Positions 1 to 11,147 of a stretch of 64,000 nt of DNA are shown here, piece after piece. Source of the stretch: Spirosoma sordidisoli (lineage in GTDB: Bacteria; Bacteroidota; Bacteroidia; Cytophagales; Spirosomataceae); the NCBI RefSeq assembly GCF_004138325.1, contig NZ_SBLB01000006.1, forward strand, positions 434,001 through 498,000, read 5' to 3'. The position numbers and the translations under genes are program-made. Numbering within the stretch: the first letter of the stretch is position 1; every line of letters starts with the position of its first letter. Under the pieces are notes generated by a model, which saw nothing but the letters and a program-made list of their open reading frames with translations, was not told where the DNA came from and made no database searches.

Positions 1-106
1 ACTTCCATTCCGAGTCCTGAATAGGTTGGTCAGCGACCGTTTGCGCCCGACTGCGTCCCGCCAGCATACCGAGCAGACAAGCCAGTAATACGTATCGGTT
101 TTTCAT
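1..106 (-). CDS. N-terminus of a secreted protein (cut by window edge)
   Basis: Reading leftwards from an ATG at 106 the frame is open to the window edge. It begins Met-Lys-Asn-Arg, has a hydrophobic stretch (about residues 5-16, YVLLACLLGMLAG) and then a RAQ-type signal-peptidase site, so it is the start of an exported protein. Only about 35 codons are visible and the mature part gives no family. It lies downstream of, and in the same direction as, the siroheme gene, with about 170 bases between them. Confidence 0.6.
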   Translation of the reverse strand, partial: MKNRYVLLACLLGMLAGRSRAQTVADQPIQDSEWK

Positions 107-278
107 ACAGATGAGTGTGGATTTAATTTGTTGCCAATGACAAAGCAACACGATAAGAGGCTGGGTAGCAAGGTGTCGAATCAATAATTATTCATATTTT
201 ATTATATGGTAAATGAGCCATAGAAAGACAGTCTTGCGGGTAGCAACAGAGCCATCCCGTTCTAACAATGGCAGGCAG

Positions 279-845
279 CTATCGCAGAACTTTGGTGATT
301 TCGTTCAGCTTTTCCATCTTCTGTACGAAATCCCCTTTGAGTTGATTACGGATGGCAGTCAGGTTGTCGAGGGTCTCCTGCAGGCTGTCGGGGAGGATTT
401 CTTCCAGTACTTCGCGGAATCGCTTGGCGAAGGTGGGCGATTTGCCGTTTGTCGAGATGGCAATTTTGAGGTCGCCTTTTTTCACGACCGAGCTCAGGTA
501 AAAGTCGCAGAGGTCCGGGGTATCGGCTACGTTGACCAGAATACGCCGGGCTTTACAATCGGCCTGCACCTGCCGATTTACGGCCTTATCATTGGTTCCA
601 ACAATAACGAGGTCCTTATCATCGAGATGAGCGGGCGTGTACGGCTCCTCAACGAGCTGCACGTTGGGTGACTGCCGGGCTATATCCCGAATCTCATCGC
701 GGATCTCGGGCGCTACCAGCGTAGTGCGGGTATCGGGGGCGTTACCGAGCAGGGCGGTCAGTTTCTCCAGCCCTACGTAGCCGCCCCCAACAATCAGGAT
801 ATGCAGTTTCTCGGCCTTGACGAAAATAGGAAAGAGTGTGTTCAT
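279..845 (-). CDS. precorrin-2 dehydrogenase / sirohydrochlorin ferrochelatase (Met8/CysG N-terminal type)
   Basis: Cytoplasmic enzyme of siroheme synthesis: NAD-dependent oxidation of precorrin-2 to sirohydrochlorin, with ferrochelatase activity known for the family. The Rossmann glycine motif GGGYVGLEK is at residues 20-28, a hallmark of Met8/CysG-N proteins. The NVADTPDLCDF segment (about 105-115) and AISTNGKSP (about 128-136) match the dimerisation and active-site region. Its 188 residues fit the stand-alone form without the methyltransferase domain of full-length CysG. The ATG at 845 follows a candidate promoter at 889-896. No sulfite or nitrite reductase gene is visible here, so which pathway uses the siroheme cannot be told. 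Confidence 0.88.
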   Translation of the reverse strand: MNTLFPIFVKAEKLHILIVGGGYVGLEKLTALLGNAPDTRTTLVAPEIRDEIRDIARQSPNVQLVEEPYTPAHLDDKDLVIVGTNDKAVNRQVQADCKARRILVNVADTPDLCDFYLSSVVKKGDLKIAISTNGKSPTFAKRFREVLEEILPDSLQETLDNLTAIRNQLKGDFVQKMEKLNEITKVLR

Positions 846-888
846 AAAAGCCGTAGTGGTTAGTCGATAGCGATTCGCTGCATTCCTG

Positions 889-896
889 CAAACTTA
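889..896 (-). promoter_or_regulatory. candidate -7 promoter element upstream of the siroheme gene, inside a long inverted repeat
   Basis: On the minus strand these bases read TAAGTTTG, matching the Bacteroidota TAnnTTTG -7 box, about 43 bases before the ATG at 845. It lies between two arms of an inverted repeat (851-865 and 905-920, 13 bases perfect, GTAGTGGTTAGTC), which could be paired operator half-sites. No clear -33 TTTG was found. Confidence 0.4.
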
Positions 897-935
897 CCAC
901 TATTGACTAACCACTACCGGAATAAAGGCTGATTT

Positions 936-1841
936 TTAAAACTTAAAGCCCAGGTTTACGCCCAGCACCCTGCGCTTGGTGTTCGTAACGTCTTTCAGCA
1001 CATCGGCAAAGCCGTAGTGGTACACAAAATCGATGAACAGCGGCCCCGCATCGAAGCCCAGGTTAGCCAGTCCGTTGACGGTAGCGGCCCGGAAGTCCCG
1101 GTGCTGAAAGTTGAATTCATTATCGCCCACACCAAGCGGAGTGGCGTATTCAGCGCCGATCTGTAACCGAACGGCCGATACTCCCCGCTCCGACTGCGCC
1201 AGCTTTACGCCAATGTAGGCCGGAATATGCAGGTACTTCTGATCAACGTTCGACGTGATATCTTCGATACTACCCACTTGTCCGTCGCCGGCGCGGTAGA
1301 AGTCCGAACTCGACGTCAGGTATTCGGCGCCGATCTGTCCGTATACACGACCACCACCCCGCACGAAGATACCCAGCTGGTACCCCAGCCGACCGGCCAG
1401 GTCATTACCGCCTACGTCTTCGCCCTCGAAACGGGTCGAGTTAGCACCACCATACAGCCCAAACGTAAAATTCTTGTAGTTCTCCCGGCGCTCCTGACGC
1501 TCGGCCACCTCCACACTGCGCTGTCCGTCTTCGAAGCCCTCGTCATAGGCCTTACTCAGGTCGCGTTCGTCGTACCGGTTTTCGTTCCGGTTGCCCCGGT
1601 CCAGCCGCTCTTCGTAGCGATTGTCATACCGCCGGTCTTCATCATTCCGGCGCATAAATTCACGGCGCTCGTCGAAGCGGTCGTTCATGCGCCGATCTTC
1701 CACACGCTCGTCCCGGCGCGACGGGCGATCGTATCGATCATCATTGCGGTAGCGATCGTCGTACGAGTTTCGCTGCGCATACACGAGTCCTGTACTGCAC
1801 ACCCCCGCTACCAGCAGAGCTGTTTTTGCAAAAGTTTTCAT
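936..1841 (-). CDS. outer-membrane beta-barrel protein with charged linker
   Basis: Exported protein of 301 residues, first in position of three tandem paralogues. It has a signal peptide (about 1-22, ending VYAQ). Residues 23 to about 110 are a low-complexity segment dominated by Arg, Asp, Asn and Glu with repeated DRYD/DRR words. The rest is a barrel-like domain whose strands (FGLYGGANSTRF, GYQLGIFVRGGG, YGQIGAEY) match the other two copies almost word for word, ending in an aromatic C-terminus (LGFKF). This fits the outer-membrane-protein beta-barrel domain families common in Bacteroidota. The function is unknown. Confidence 0.75.
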   Translation of the reverse strand: MKTFAKTALLVAGVCSTGLVYAQRNSYDDRYRNDDRYDRPSRRDERVEDRRMNDRFDERREFMRRNDEDRRYDNRYEERLDRGNRNENRYDERDLSKAYDEGFEDGQRSVEVAERQERRENYKNFTFGLYGGANSTRFEGEDVGGNDLAGRLGYQLGIFVRGGGRVYGQIGAEYLTSSSDFYRAGDGQVGSIEDITSNVDQKYLHIPAYIGVKLAQSERGVSAVRLQIGAEYATPLGVGDNEFNFQHRDFRAATVNGLANLGFDAGPLFIDFVYHYGFADVLKDVTNTKRRVLGVNLGFKF

Positions 1842-1942
1842 AACGTGTTGAGTTGAGTATATTGACTGCTACCAATCAACGGGTAAACCCCTCCCTGACC
1901 GGAATGTTTGCATAACTAATCGTAGGCAGAACGAAGCAGGCA

Positions 1943-1974
1943 CAAAAAAAGGGCCGCTTCGTTTGAAACGGCCC
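1943..1974 (-). terminator. intrinsic terminator
   Basis: On the minus strand a hairpin (arms 1951-1960 and 1965-1974, GGGCCG core) is followed by seven T. It lies 25 bases after the stop of the barrel gene that ends at 1999. Confidence 0.8.
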
Positions 1975-1998
1975 CCGCTGTTGATGAAGAACGGCGGT

Positions 1999-2838
1999 TT
2001 AGAATCGGAAACCAAGGTTCAGCGCCAGGATGTTACGCTTGGTATCGTTGGTATCGAATACGTTCTGCAGACCGTGGTTATAAACGGCATCCAGCGTCAG
2101 CGGGCCGAGGTTGATACCAGCACCCACCAGTCCGTTCAGGATGGTCCGGTTGAAATCATCTTCGCCAATGCCAAAGCGGTTGTTCGGGTTCACGACCAGA
2201 GCCGACAGCTCGGCACCCGCCTGGATGCGCAGACCCAGCGCGCTACCGATTCGCAGACCTACATAGGCCGGGATGGCAACGAAATGCTGGTTGATCTGAC
2301 CGCTGACATTGCCCGGCGTTGGGGTTGGCTGACCAGCACCCGACCGAACCAGGTTGGTGGTCGAGTTCCGGTATTCCAGACCGATCTGACCGAAAACGGT
2401 ACCGCCCGTACGACCGTAGATACCAGCCTGCCAGCCGGCGCGGTAAGCACCATCCGGAATCGGCTCGTTCACGAAGCGCGAGAAGTTCACCCCGGCGTAT
2501 ACGCCAAATTTACCTTCTTTGCCCCAGGCTTTGTCATCACCATCCTGACGGGTGGTCGTGGCGGTGTTGGCGTCGGCATTGTAGGTGGTCGTCGTCGTGG
2601 TGGTCGTGCCGTAAGCCGGAGCCGCCGTCGTGTTCGTCGTTGCGTTGCTGTTCATCATCGAACTGTTATTGTTCATGTTCGATGTGCTGGTGGCGGCATT
2701 GGTGGTGTCGGTCGTTGCCGGTGTCGCGTTGTAGGTCGATGTCGTCGTGGTCGACGAATAGGTATTGGAGTTGGTCTGGGCCGTTGCCATACCCATGCTA
2801 AACAGGCATAAAGCCAATAGTGAATGTTTACGTTTCAT
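1999..2838 (-). CDS. outer-membrane beta-barrel protein with Ser/Thr/Asn-rich linker
   Basis: Second of three tandem paralogues (279 residues). The signal peptide (about 1-20, ending MATAQ) is followed by a linker of roughly 80 residues made almost wholly of Thr, Ser, Asn and Ala, then a barrel domain with words shared with its neighbours (GKFGVYAGVNFSRF, AGWQAGIYGRTGGTVFGQIGLEY) and the end LGFRF. The linker composition differs completely from the Arg/Asp-rich linker of the paralogue at 936-1841 while the barrels stay alike. Followed by its own terminator at 1943-1974. Function unknown. Confidence 0.75.
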   Translation of the reverse strand: MKRKHSLLALCLFSMGMATAQTNSNTYSSTTTTSTYNATPATTDTTNAATSTSNMNNNSSMMNSNATTNTTAAPAYGTTTTTTTTYNADANTATTTRQDGDDKAWGKEGKFGVYAGVNFSRFVNEPIPDGAYRAGWQAGIYGRTGGTVFGQIGLEYRNSTTNLVRSGAGQPTPTPGNVSGQINQHFVAIPAYVGLRIGSALGLRIQAGAELSALVVNPNNRFGIGEDDFNRTILNGLVGAGINLGPLTLDAVYNHGLQNVFDTNDTKRNILALNLGFRF

Positions 2839-2868
2839 AACGTGAATGTGTTAATCGTTGAGTTGTAC

Positions 2869-2897
2869 AAAAAAAGGGTGTAATCGAAATTACACCC
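2869..2897 (-). terminator. intrinsic terminator with UUCG loop
   Basis: Minus strand: GGGTGTAAT arm (2889-2897), TTCG loop, ATTACACCC arm (2876-2884), then a run of T. It serves the barrel gene ending at 2977. Nearly the same sequence recurs at 3838-3868. Confidence 0.8.
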
Positions 2898-2976
2898 CAT
2901 TAACAGCCCACCGGCTAGTATTGTTTTTAACTATTCCAACCTGTCTGTATTTTACTACTCAATTGAAATACCTATC

Positions 2977-3810
2977 CTAGAATTTAAAACCGACGCTGGC
3001 GCTCAGAATACGGCGCTGCGAACCGGCAAAGCCCGTGTTGTTCACGGCCTCGATCGAATTGCTGAAACCATGGTGGTACGTCAGGTCAATAAGCAGAGGA
3101 CCAATGTCGAAGCCCAGCTGACCCAGGCCGTTGAACGTGCCGCTCTTGATCTCTGAATTAGACAGATTGAAGTCACCGCTGTTGGAGTTAATCCGGTTGG
3201 CGTACTCCAGACCCGCCTGCAGACGGATGGCCGAAATTCCCCGATCCGACTCCAATAATTTATACCCGATATATACCGGAATCTGTACGTACTGGATGTT
3301 GATCTGATCGCGGATCGTTCCCGCCGAGGTGCCGTCTCCGGCCGTAAAATAGTTCGAGCTCGACGCAAAATACTCGGCTCCCAGCTGACCGTATAACCGA
3401 CCGCCACCCCGCACAAAGAAACCGGCCTGGTAACCCAGTCGGCCGCTTAGCCGATCGCCGTTAACGTCTTCACCCGCGAAACGGGTTGAGTTGGCTCCGG
3501 CATATACACCGAAAACAAAGTTTTTGTAGTCTTTCGTATCCCTGGGCCGGGTCGATGTGCTGTACGTATCCGTCGTGGTGGTCGTATACGTGGGCGATGC
3601 GGTGCTATTGGTCGTACTGTTCGTGCTGCCGTCGGTCGAGTTATACGTAGGTGACGAGCTGTTGACGGCGTTGGTACTATCGGTCGTTACCGGCGATGTG
3701 CTGTAGGTCGAATTTCCGGACGTTGACGAATAACTATTCGTTGTCGTTTGGGCCTGGGCCAGCCCGAGTGAGGCAATCCCGATTGCCAACAGTGAGACAT
3801 GACGTTTCAT
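2977..3810 (-). CDS. outer-membrane beta-barrel protein with Ser/Thr-rich linker
   Basis: Third tandem paralogue (277 residues). Signal peptide about 1-20 (ending AQAQ), Ser/Thr/Tyr/Asn-rich linker to about residue 90, then the barrel, which is closest to the gene at 936-1841 (shared FVFGVYAGANSTRFAGEDV-like region, GYQAGFFVRGGGRLYGQ). The C-terminus is VGFKF. The pattern is tandem duplication with free drift of the linkers. The role is unknown; an adhesin or envelope-stability role would be a guess. Confidence 0.75.
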   Translation of the reverse strand: MKRHVSLLAIGIASLGLAQAQTTTNSYSSTSGNSTYSTSPVTTDSTNAVNSSSPTYNSTDGSTNSTTNSTASPTYTTTTTDTYSTSTRPRDTKDYKNFVFGVYAGANSTRFAGEDVNGDRLSGRLGYQAGFFVRGGGRLYGQLGAEYFASSSNYFTAGDGTSAGTIRDQINIQYVQIPVYIGYKLLESDRGISAIRLQAGLEYANRINSNSGDFNLSNSEIKSGTFNGLGQLGFDIGPLLIDLTYHHGFSNSIEAVNNTGFAGSQRRILSASVGFKF

Positions 3811-3837
3811 TGCGTTTTTCAGTTGTTAGTTGAGTAA

Positions 3838-3868
3838 TAAAAAAATGGGCGCAACCGAAGTTACACCC
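3838..3868 (-). terminator. intrinsic terminator of pgi, UUCG loop
   Basis: Minus-strand hairpin GGGTGTAAC-TTCG-GTTGCGCCC (3847-3868, with G-U pairs) followed by seven T, about 80 bases after the pgi stop. It is a diverged copy of the terminator at 2869-2897. Confidence 0.75.
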
Positions 3869-3950
3869 ACTTAACAGGTAGAATACGTATGTTGTTATTT
3901 ATTAGCCGAACTATCGGGTTCGGGCTGTTGCTTTCCGGCGGTGCGGGCTC

Positions 3951-5648
<1,698 letters not shown>

Positions 5649-5743
5649 TTACCGGCCATGTTGGCAACGGGCAAACCGAACACCGGGAGCAGGCACCGGT
5701 TGTCGGCGCGAATATCGGCAATCCCCGCAATCTTTTTTTCGGC

Positions 5744-5751
5744 TAATTTTG
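5744..5751 (+). promoter_or_regulatory. candidate -7 promoter element of the glycosyltransferase gene
   Basis: TAATTTTG matches TAnnTTTG and lies 55 bases before the ATG at 5806. Transcription from here would exclude the upstream TTG start at 5749. A -33 box is not clear. Confidence 0.4.
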
Positions 5752-5805
5752 CGGGCTGGTATTACGATGAGATCAATCGTCTTATCGGCTAACTACTTCG
5801 GGTTG

Positions 5806-7470
5806 ATGAATCAAAAACTATTTTATTCGCTACTGCTGGCTGGTTTAGGCGCCTTGTTCTTCCTGCCCTTTCTGGGGGGCGTCCGGTTGTTCGACTGGGA
5901 CGAAATCAATTTTGCCGAAGCCGCACGGGAGATGGTTACGCTGGGCGACTACCTGCGTGTTCACATTGATTATCAACCGTTTTACGAGAAACCGCCTTTC
6001 TTTTTCTGGTGCCAGTCGCTTTTTATGAACCTCTTTGGCGTCGACGAGTTTACGGCCCGGCTCCCGAATGCGTTCTGCGGCATCGCCACCCTGATTTACC
6101 TCTATCACCTCGGCAAAAAACTACACGGCCACCGGTTCGGCCTGCTCTGGTCACTGGCCTACCTGGGCTCGGTAACGCCCCATCTGTATTTCCGGTCGGG
6201 CATCATCGACCCCGTTTTCAACCTGTTTATTTTCGTTGGCCTGGTCAATTTAATCTTCGCATCCTGGAAACGGGAGCGGCTGAGCAGTGCGCTGCTGGTG
6301 CCCAAAAGCGAGTGGACGTACCTGCTCATCGGCGGTTTTTCGCTGGGGCTGGCCATACTGACCAAAGGACCGGTGGCGCTGCTGATTCTGGGGCTGGTAG
6401 TGCTGACGTACTGGCTGCTGAGCCGGTTGCGGTGGTTCCTGTCGATCTGGCAGGGGCTGGTTTTTGTGCTGGCGGCCTCGGTGCTTCCGCTGGCGTGGGT
6501 CGGGCTGGAAACCTACCTCCACGGCCCGGTTTTTGTCAGCGAGTTTCTGACCTACAACATCCGGCTCTTCAGCACACCCGATGCGGGTCATGGCGGCTTT
6601 CCGGGTTATCACGTCATCGTCCTGCTGGTGGGCTGTTTTCCATCATCCATTTTTGCACTGCGGGCCTTTTCGCCCCTCTTCATCGAGCGCAACTACCAGC
6701 GTGAGTTCCGGCGCTGGATGCTGATGCTGTTCTGGGTGGTGCTGATCCTGTTCAGCATCGTGCAGTCGAAGATTGTGCATTATTCGTCGCTGTGCTACTT
6801 CCCCATCACCTACCTCGGCGCTCTTACTCTCTCTCAGCTCGAAGACCGAAAAATCCAGTTCAACGGCTGGCTGCGGGCAGGTTTGATCCTTGTTGGCGGC
6901 ATTTTTATCGTGGCCACCATCGGAGCGCCCATACTGGCCCAGCGGATGGATATGGTGAAGTCGCTGGCCGACAAAGACCCGTTCACGCAGGGTAATCTCG
7001 ATGCGGCCATCAACTGGACGGGTTGGGAAGCCCTGCCCGGCGTCTGGCTGCTGCTGCTGCTGGCGGTAACGATCTACTGGTTCAGCCACCGGCAAACGGC
7101 CCAGGCCGCGCTGGTTCTCTTTGTCGGCATGGCCGTATTCGTTACGCTCACGCTCTGGTTCTTCATCGGGCGTATCGAAGGAATCTCGCAGGATGCCGCC
7201 ATGCGTTTTTTCGAGCGGTCGCAGGGGCAGGATGTGTACGTAAAGACCTACGGCTACCGCAGCTACGGCCCGTTCTTCTACACCCGCAAGCCGCCCGTCA
7301 CCAACCCCAATTACTACAACGACGACTGGCTCATGCACGGCCGCATCGACAAAGACGTGTGGTTTATTCGCAAAGCCCAGGAAAACCCCACTCACCTCGA
7401 CTCCCTACCCGACGTCCGCCGAACCGGCGCCGAGAACGGTTTTATCTTCTACCTGCGAAAAGCCCGCTAG
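5806..7470 (+). CDS. GT39-family membrane glycosyltransferase (ArnT/PMT-like)
   Basis: Integral membrane GT-C glycosyltransferase, in this family usually moving a sugar from a polyprenyl-phosphate carrier to lipid A, protein or polysaccharide. From ATG 5806 it has 554 residues. The first loop carries the FDWDE motif (about 29-33), the acidic pair expected of ArnT/PMT enzymes, followed by NFAEAAREM. About 11-12 hydrophobic spans follow. The frame is open further upstream (ATG 5767, TTG 5749), but 5806 starts just before the first membrane span and follows the candidate promoter. The donor and acceptor cannot be told from sequence. Confidence 0.88.
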   Translation: MNQKLFYSLLLAGLGALFFLPFLGGVRLFDWDEINFAEAAREMVTLGDYLRVHIDYQPFYEKPPFFFWCQSLFMNLFGVDEFTARLPNAFCGIATLIYLYHLGKKLHGHRFGLLWSLAYLGSVTPHLYFRSGIIDPVFNLFIFVGLVNLIFASWKRERLSSALLVPKSEWTYLLIGGFSLGLAILTKGPVALLILGLVVLTYWLLSRLRWFLSIWQGLVFVLAASVLPLAWVGLETYLHGPVFVSEFLTYNIRLFSTPDAGHGGFPGYHVIVLLVGCFPSSIFALRAFSPLFIERNYQREFRRWMLMLFWVVLILFSIVQSKIVHYSSLCYFPITYLGALTLSQLEDRKIQFNGWLRAGLILVGGIFIVATIGAPILAQRMDMVKSLADKDPFTQGNLDAAINWTGWEALPGVWLLLLLAVTIYWFSHRQTAQAALVLFVGMAVFVTLTLWFFIGRIEGISQDAAMRFFERSQGQDVYVKTYGYRSYGPFFYTRKPPVTNPNYYNDDWLMHGRIDKDVWFIRKAQENPTHLDSLPDVRRTGAENGFIFYLRKAR

Positions 7471-7513
7471 ATTTCTGTACGACAAATCACCCCTGCTTGC
7501 CACCCTGCCACCC

Positions 7514-7535
7514 GTTGCCGTGTCCCCACGGCAAC
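7514..7535. repeat. short perfect inverted repeat, possible weak terminator
   Basis: GTTGCCGTG, a TCCC loop and CACGGCAAC form a 9-bp perfect hairpin 44 bases after the glycosyltransferase stop. No T-run follows, so terminator function is uncertain. The rest of 7471-7663 shows nothing else I can support. Confidence 0.35.
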
Positions 7536-7663
7536 CCATGCGTCAGCCCAACCAGCTGGTAAAGTGCCGCCTGCTGACCCCGGCAACGTCACGCCAACGG
7601 AGTAGCCGTCCAGCCCGATAGTCAGTAAAAAAAACTGTTCCCGGCAGAAACGGTTATGCTTGC

Positions 7664-8059
7664 ATGAACCAGCCACAGCCTCGTCATTTCCTCGTCTCTT
7701 TCCGTCAACTCATCTTTATTATCGCGGTGATTACCAGTCTGGCGGCCTGCCGGGCGGGCGCCGGTTCGGGGAGCGCCCGACCCATGAAAGTGGCCGTTGG
7801 CGCCATCAAAGAGGTCACGATAACGGGCAAATCGGTGGTGGGTACGTCCGATAACCAGGAAGTGGTCGACGTGACGACGAAGCCCCTGTCATCGGCCGAC
7901 AGCAGCGCCCGGTCGCAGGGCAAAGCCGTGGCCACCACCTTTCTGATCAAGGGGGTTACGGTAGGCGCAGCGCGGGTCGTCTTTGCCGAGCAGGCGGCCG
8001 ACAGCTCGCCCGATGGCCGGGTTCGCCAGACCTATGCGGTACAGGTCGTGAGTCAGTAA
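7664..8059 (+). CDS. small lipoprotein, unknown function
   Basis: 131 residues with a lipoprotein signal: a hydrophobic stretch about 15-28 and a lipobox LAAC with Cys29 as the likely lipidated residue. The mature part is a compact beta-rich sequence (KVAVGAIKEVTITG..., TTFLIKGVTVGAARVVF...VQVVSQ) that could be an immunoglobulin-like or bacterial Ig-like fold, but I do not recognise the family. It stands between the glycosyltransferase and the M14 peptidase in the same direction. Confidence 0.7.
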   Translation: MNQPQPRHFLVSFRQLIFIIAVITSLAACRAGAGSGSARPMKVAVGAIKEVTITGKSVVGTSDNQEVVDVTTKPLSSADSSARSQGKAVATTFLIKGVTVGAARVVFAEQAADSSPDGRVRQTYAVQVVSQ

Positions 8060-8188
8060 AGCGCGCCCGGTTTCATTCCTTACGCCATACAGATCGGGAT
8101 AATTAACGACCGGCCGGCTCTTTACGCCCTAAAACGCGTATCTTGCTTACGGTCAAACAACCCGTAATTCCTCACTCACCCCAACTGT

Positions 8189-11043
8189 ATGAAGGTTAAA
8201 CAGCTACCTGCCCTACTGGCGGCACTGGCCGGTCTCACTATGTCGATTTCGCCCGTCGGGGCCCAGCAGATCGACGAGGTGTACAACCAGAAAATCCGCG
8301 AGTACACCACCGATCCGCGTTTCCTGCCCGCATCGGTCCTCAACCTGCCCGACGACCCCACGGTGCCCTCGCCCCGGAAACATTTCGGACAGATCATCGG
8401 CACCCCCGGCATCCTGCACCGTACGCCCGAGATTTACGGCTACTTCAAAAAACTGGCCGACACCTCGCCCAACGTCAGTATGGAGCCGGTCATGACCAGC
8501 GAAGAAGGGCGCCCCATCAACCTGATCGTCATCGGCAACGAAGACGCCCAGAAACGACTCGACCACTACAAACGACAGCTGGCCCTGCTGGCCGACCCGC
8601 GCCAGGTAAACCCCCAGAATCTGAACACCATTCTGGGCGATACCAAACTGGTTTATTACCTCAACGGCGGCATGCACTCGCCCGAAATGGGATCGCCCGA
8701 GATGCTGATGGAACTGGCCTACCGGCTCGCTACCGGCCAGACCGAAGAAATCCGCACCATCCGCGATAACATTATCGTGATCATTAACCCCGTCTCGGAA
8801 CCCGACGGCTGGGACAAGCAGGTCGACTGGTACTACCGCTATTCCAAAAACCGGAAAGACTTCAACGACGGCTTCCCTGGCGTACCCTACTGGGGCAAGT
8901 ACGTTTTCCACGACAACAACCGCGACGGTCTTCAGAACTCGCAGGCCATTACCAAAAGCCTCTACAAGATCTACTACGACTGGCATCCCGTAGCCTCTCT
9001 CGACCTGCACGAGTCCGTACCGCTGCTTTACATCTCGACCGGCACCGGCCCCTATAACGAAACCATCGACCCCATCACCATCGGCGAATGGCAGATCATG
9101 GCCACCACGACATTACCTCGCTGGCGGCTCAGGGCCTGCCTGGCGTCTTTACCTGGGCGTTCTACGACGGCTGGTATCCCGGTTATGGCCTCTGGATCTC
9201 CAACAACCACAACTCGGTCGGGCGGTTTTACGAAACCTTCGGCAACGCCGGCGCCAGCACCTACCTCCGCGACCTGGCCGAGCAGAAATACGCCGGCGAC
9301 CCCGCCACCAGCAAGGAATGGTACCGGCCCGTACCGCCCACCGAAAAAGTGTACTGGTCGTACCGCAACAACATCAACTACATGCAGGCCGGGGTGCTGG
9401 CATCGCTCTCCTACGGGGCCACCAACAGCCGGCTGATGCTGAAGAATTTCTACCAGAAAGGGCTGAACAACATCCGGAAAGGCACCGAAGAAACGCCCCG
9501 CGCGTTCGTGATCCGGAAAGACCAGCGCGACCCGGCTATGGCGGCCTACCTCGTCAACCAGCTGCGGGCTCAGGCCATCGAAGTTCACAAAGCCGAAACC
9601 GGCAAGAACGCGGGCGATTATGTGGTGCTGCTCAACCAGCCCTACCGCAACCTGGCCATCTCGCTGCTGTCGAAACAGAACTACCCCAAAGAAGCCAAAT
9701 TTCCGCCCTACGACGACATTGCCTGGACCCTCGGCTACCTCTACGGCGTTGACGTGAAAGCGCAGGACAGCGTGGCCTACGCCCCCACCGACCTCAGGAT
9801 GCTGACCAGCGATGTACAGTACGCCGGCAACCTGACCGGCGAAGGCACCAGCTACGTCCTGAACTACAAGGCGCAGAACACCGTGCTGCCCGCCCTCTAC
9901 TGGGCCAGAGCGCAGAGCAAAACCGCCAGAGCCACCGTCCTCGACGAGCGGGTAGCGATCGACAAAGACACCCTCCAGGCCGGTTCGGTCGTGTTCAGCG
10001 GCCTCTCGCCCGAGCAGGTACGGAAACTATCGACCCAGTTCGGGCTCGACCTGCAGGCCGTTAAAACCCTGCCCAACGGCAAACAGCACGACATAACCCT
10101 GCCCCGCGTGGCTATCTATCACAACTGGTACAGCACCCAGGACGAAGGCTGGGCCCGCTACACCTTCGACCAGCGCGGCATTCCGTACACCTCCATCGAC
10201 AAAGACGACCTGAAAGGGGGCGACCTGCGCAAACGGTTCGACGTAATCCTGATGCCCCGTTCGCGGGGAACAGCGGCCGATTTCATCCACGAGATCGACA
10301 AAAAATACAGCCCGATGCCGTTTACCAAAACCGCTGAGTTTCCGGCCCACGGCCTGCCCGACGCTACGCCCGACATGACCGGCGGACCGGGTTTCGACGG
10401 GGTCAACCACCTGAAAGCGTTCGTGGAAGCGGGCGGCCTGCTCGTCACCCTCGACAATACCTCCATGCAGGTAGCCGAAGCTGGGGTCGTGCGTGAACTT
10501 CGCACGAATACCAGCGCCCAGGCAGCCGGTCTGTTCCACCCCGGCTCGGTCGTTATGGCGAAGGGCCGCAAAACATCGAGTCCGCTGCTGTACGGCTACC
10601 CCGAGAGCTTCCCCATTTTCCGGGGTATCGCGCCCCTGCTGCAGACCGAGAAGTACAATCGGGACCTGATGGTATTGCAGTATGGCAGCAAGCCGCTCAA
10701 AGACGAAGAAGAGTACAAAGGGCTGATTATGGGTATGCCCGACCGGAAGCCCATCAAAGAGCCCGAGACCAAAACCCCGAAGAAAGAGGAGCCTTATGTC
10801 CTGTCGGGTATGGTGCGCAACGAGCAGGCCATCATTGGCCACGGCGCCCTCTTCAACGTGCCGGTCGGCGCCGGTCGGGTGGTGGCGTTCACCTTCGACC
10901 CGCTGCACCGCTACCTGAATCACCACGACGCCCCGCTGGTCTGGAACGCCCTCATCAACTGGAACCACCTCGGCCCCGACGCCAAATCAGCCGCCGTATC
11001 GGCCCTGGGCAGCGGCCCCAAAGCCAAAACCGGCGGTCAATAA
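8189..11043 (+). pseudogene. secreted M14-family zinc carboxypeptidase, interrupted by one frameshift
   Basis: Two overlapping frames together encode one protein of about 951 residues. The signal peptide is about 1-25 (ending VGAQ). In frame one, zinc ligands HSPE (His163, Glu166) and DLHES (His274) fit the M14 HxxE...H pattern. Around 9101-9105 (codon 305-306) the frame is lost. The other frame resumes with HDITSLAAQGLP and continues to 11043 through the YETFGNAG segment (a candidate catalytic Glu) and a long C-terminal glutamine-amidotransferase-like region. One extra base (GCC-AAC-CAC rather than GCCACCAC) would restore it. Either a real one-base deletion has broken the gene or the base is a sequencing error. 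Both parts keep normal codon use. Confidence 0.85.
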
Positions 11044-11071
11044 GTCCGTCGTATATACCCAATCGGTATCG

Positions 11072-11113
11072 AACCCGCCACGACCCTTCCGGTTGTGGCG
11101 GGTTTCCTTTTGG
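11072..11113 (+). terminator. intrinsic terminator after the M14 gene
   Basis: Arms AACCCGCCACGACC (11072-11085) and GGTTGTGGCGGGTT (11091-11104), one G-U pair, then TTCCTTTT. It separates the peptidase from the recombinase. Confidence 0.8.
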
Positions 11114-11147
11114 GCACGGTACCGTCTAAGCGCAAAGACTAAACCCG

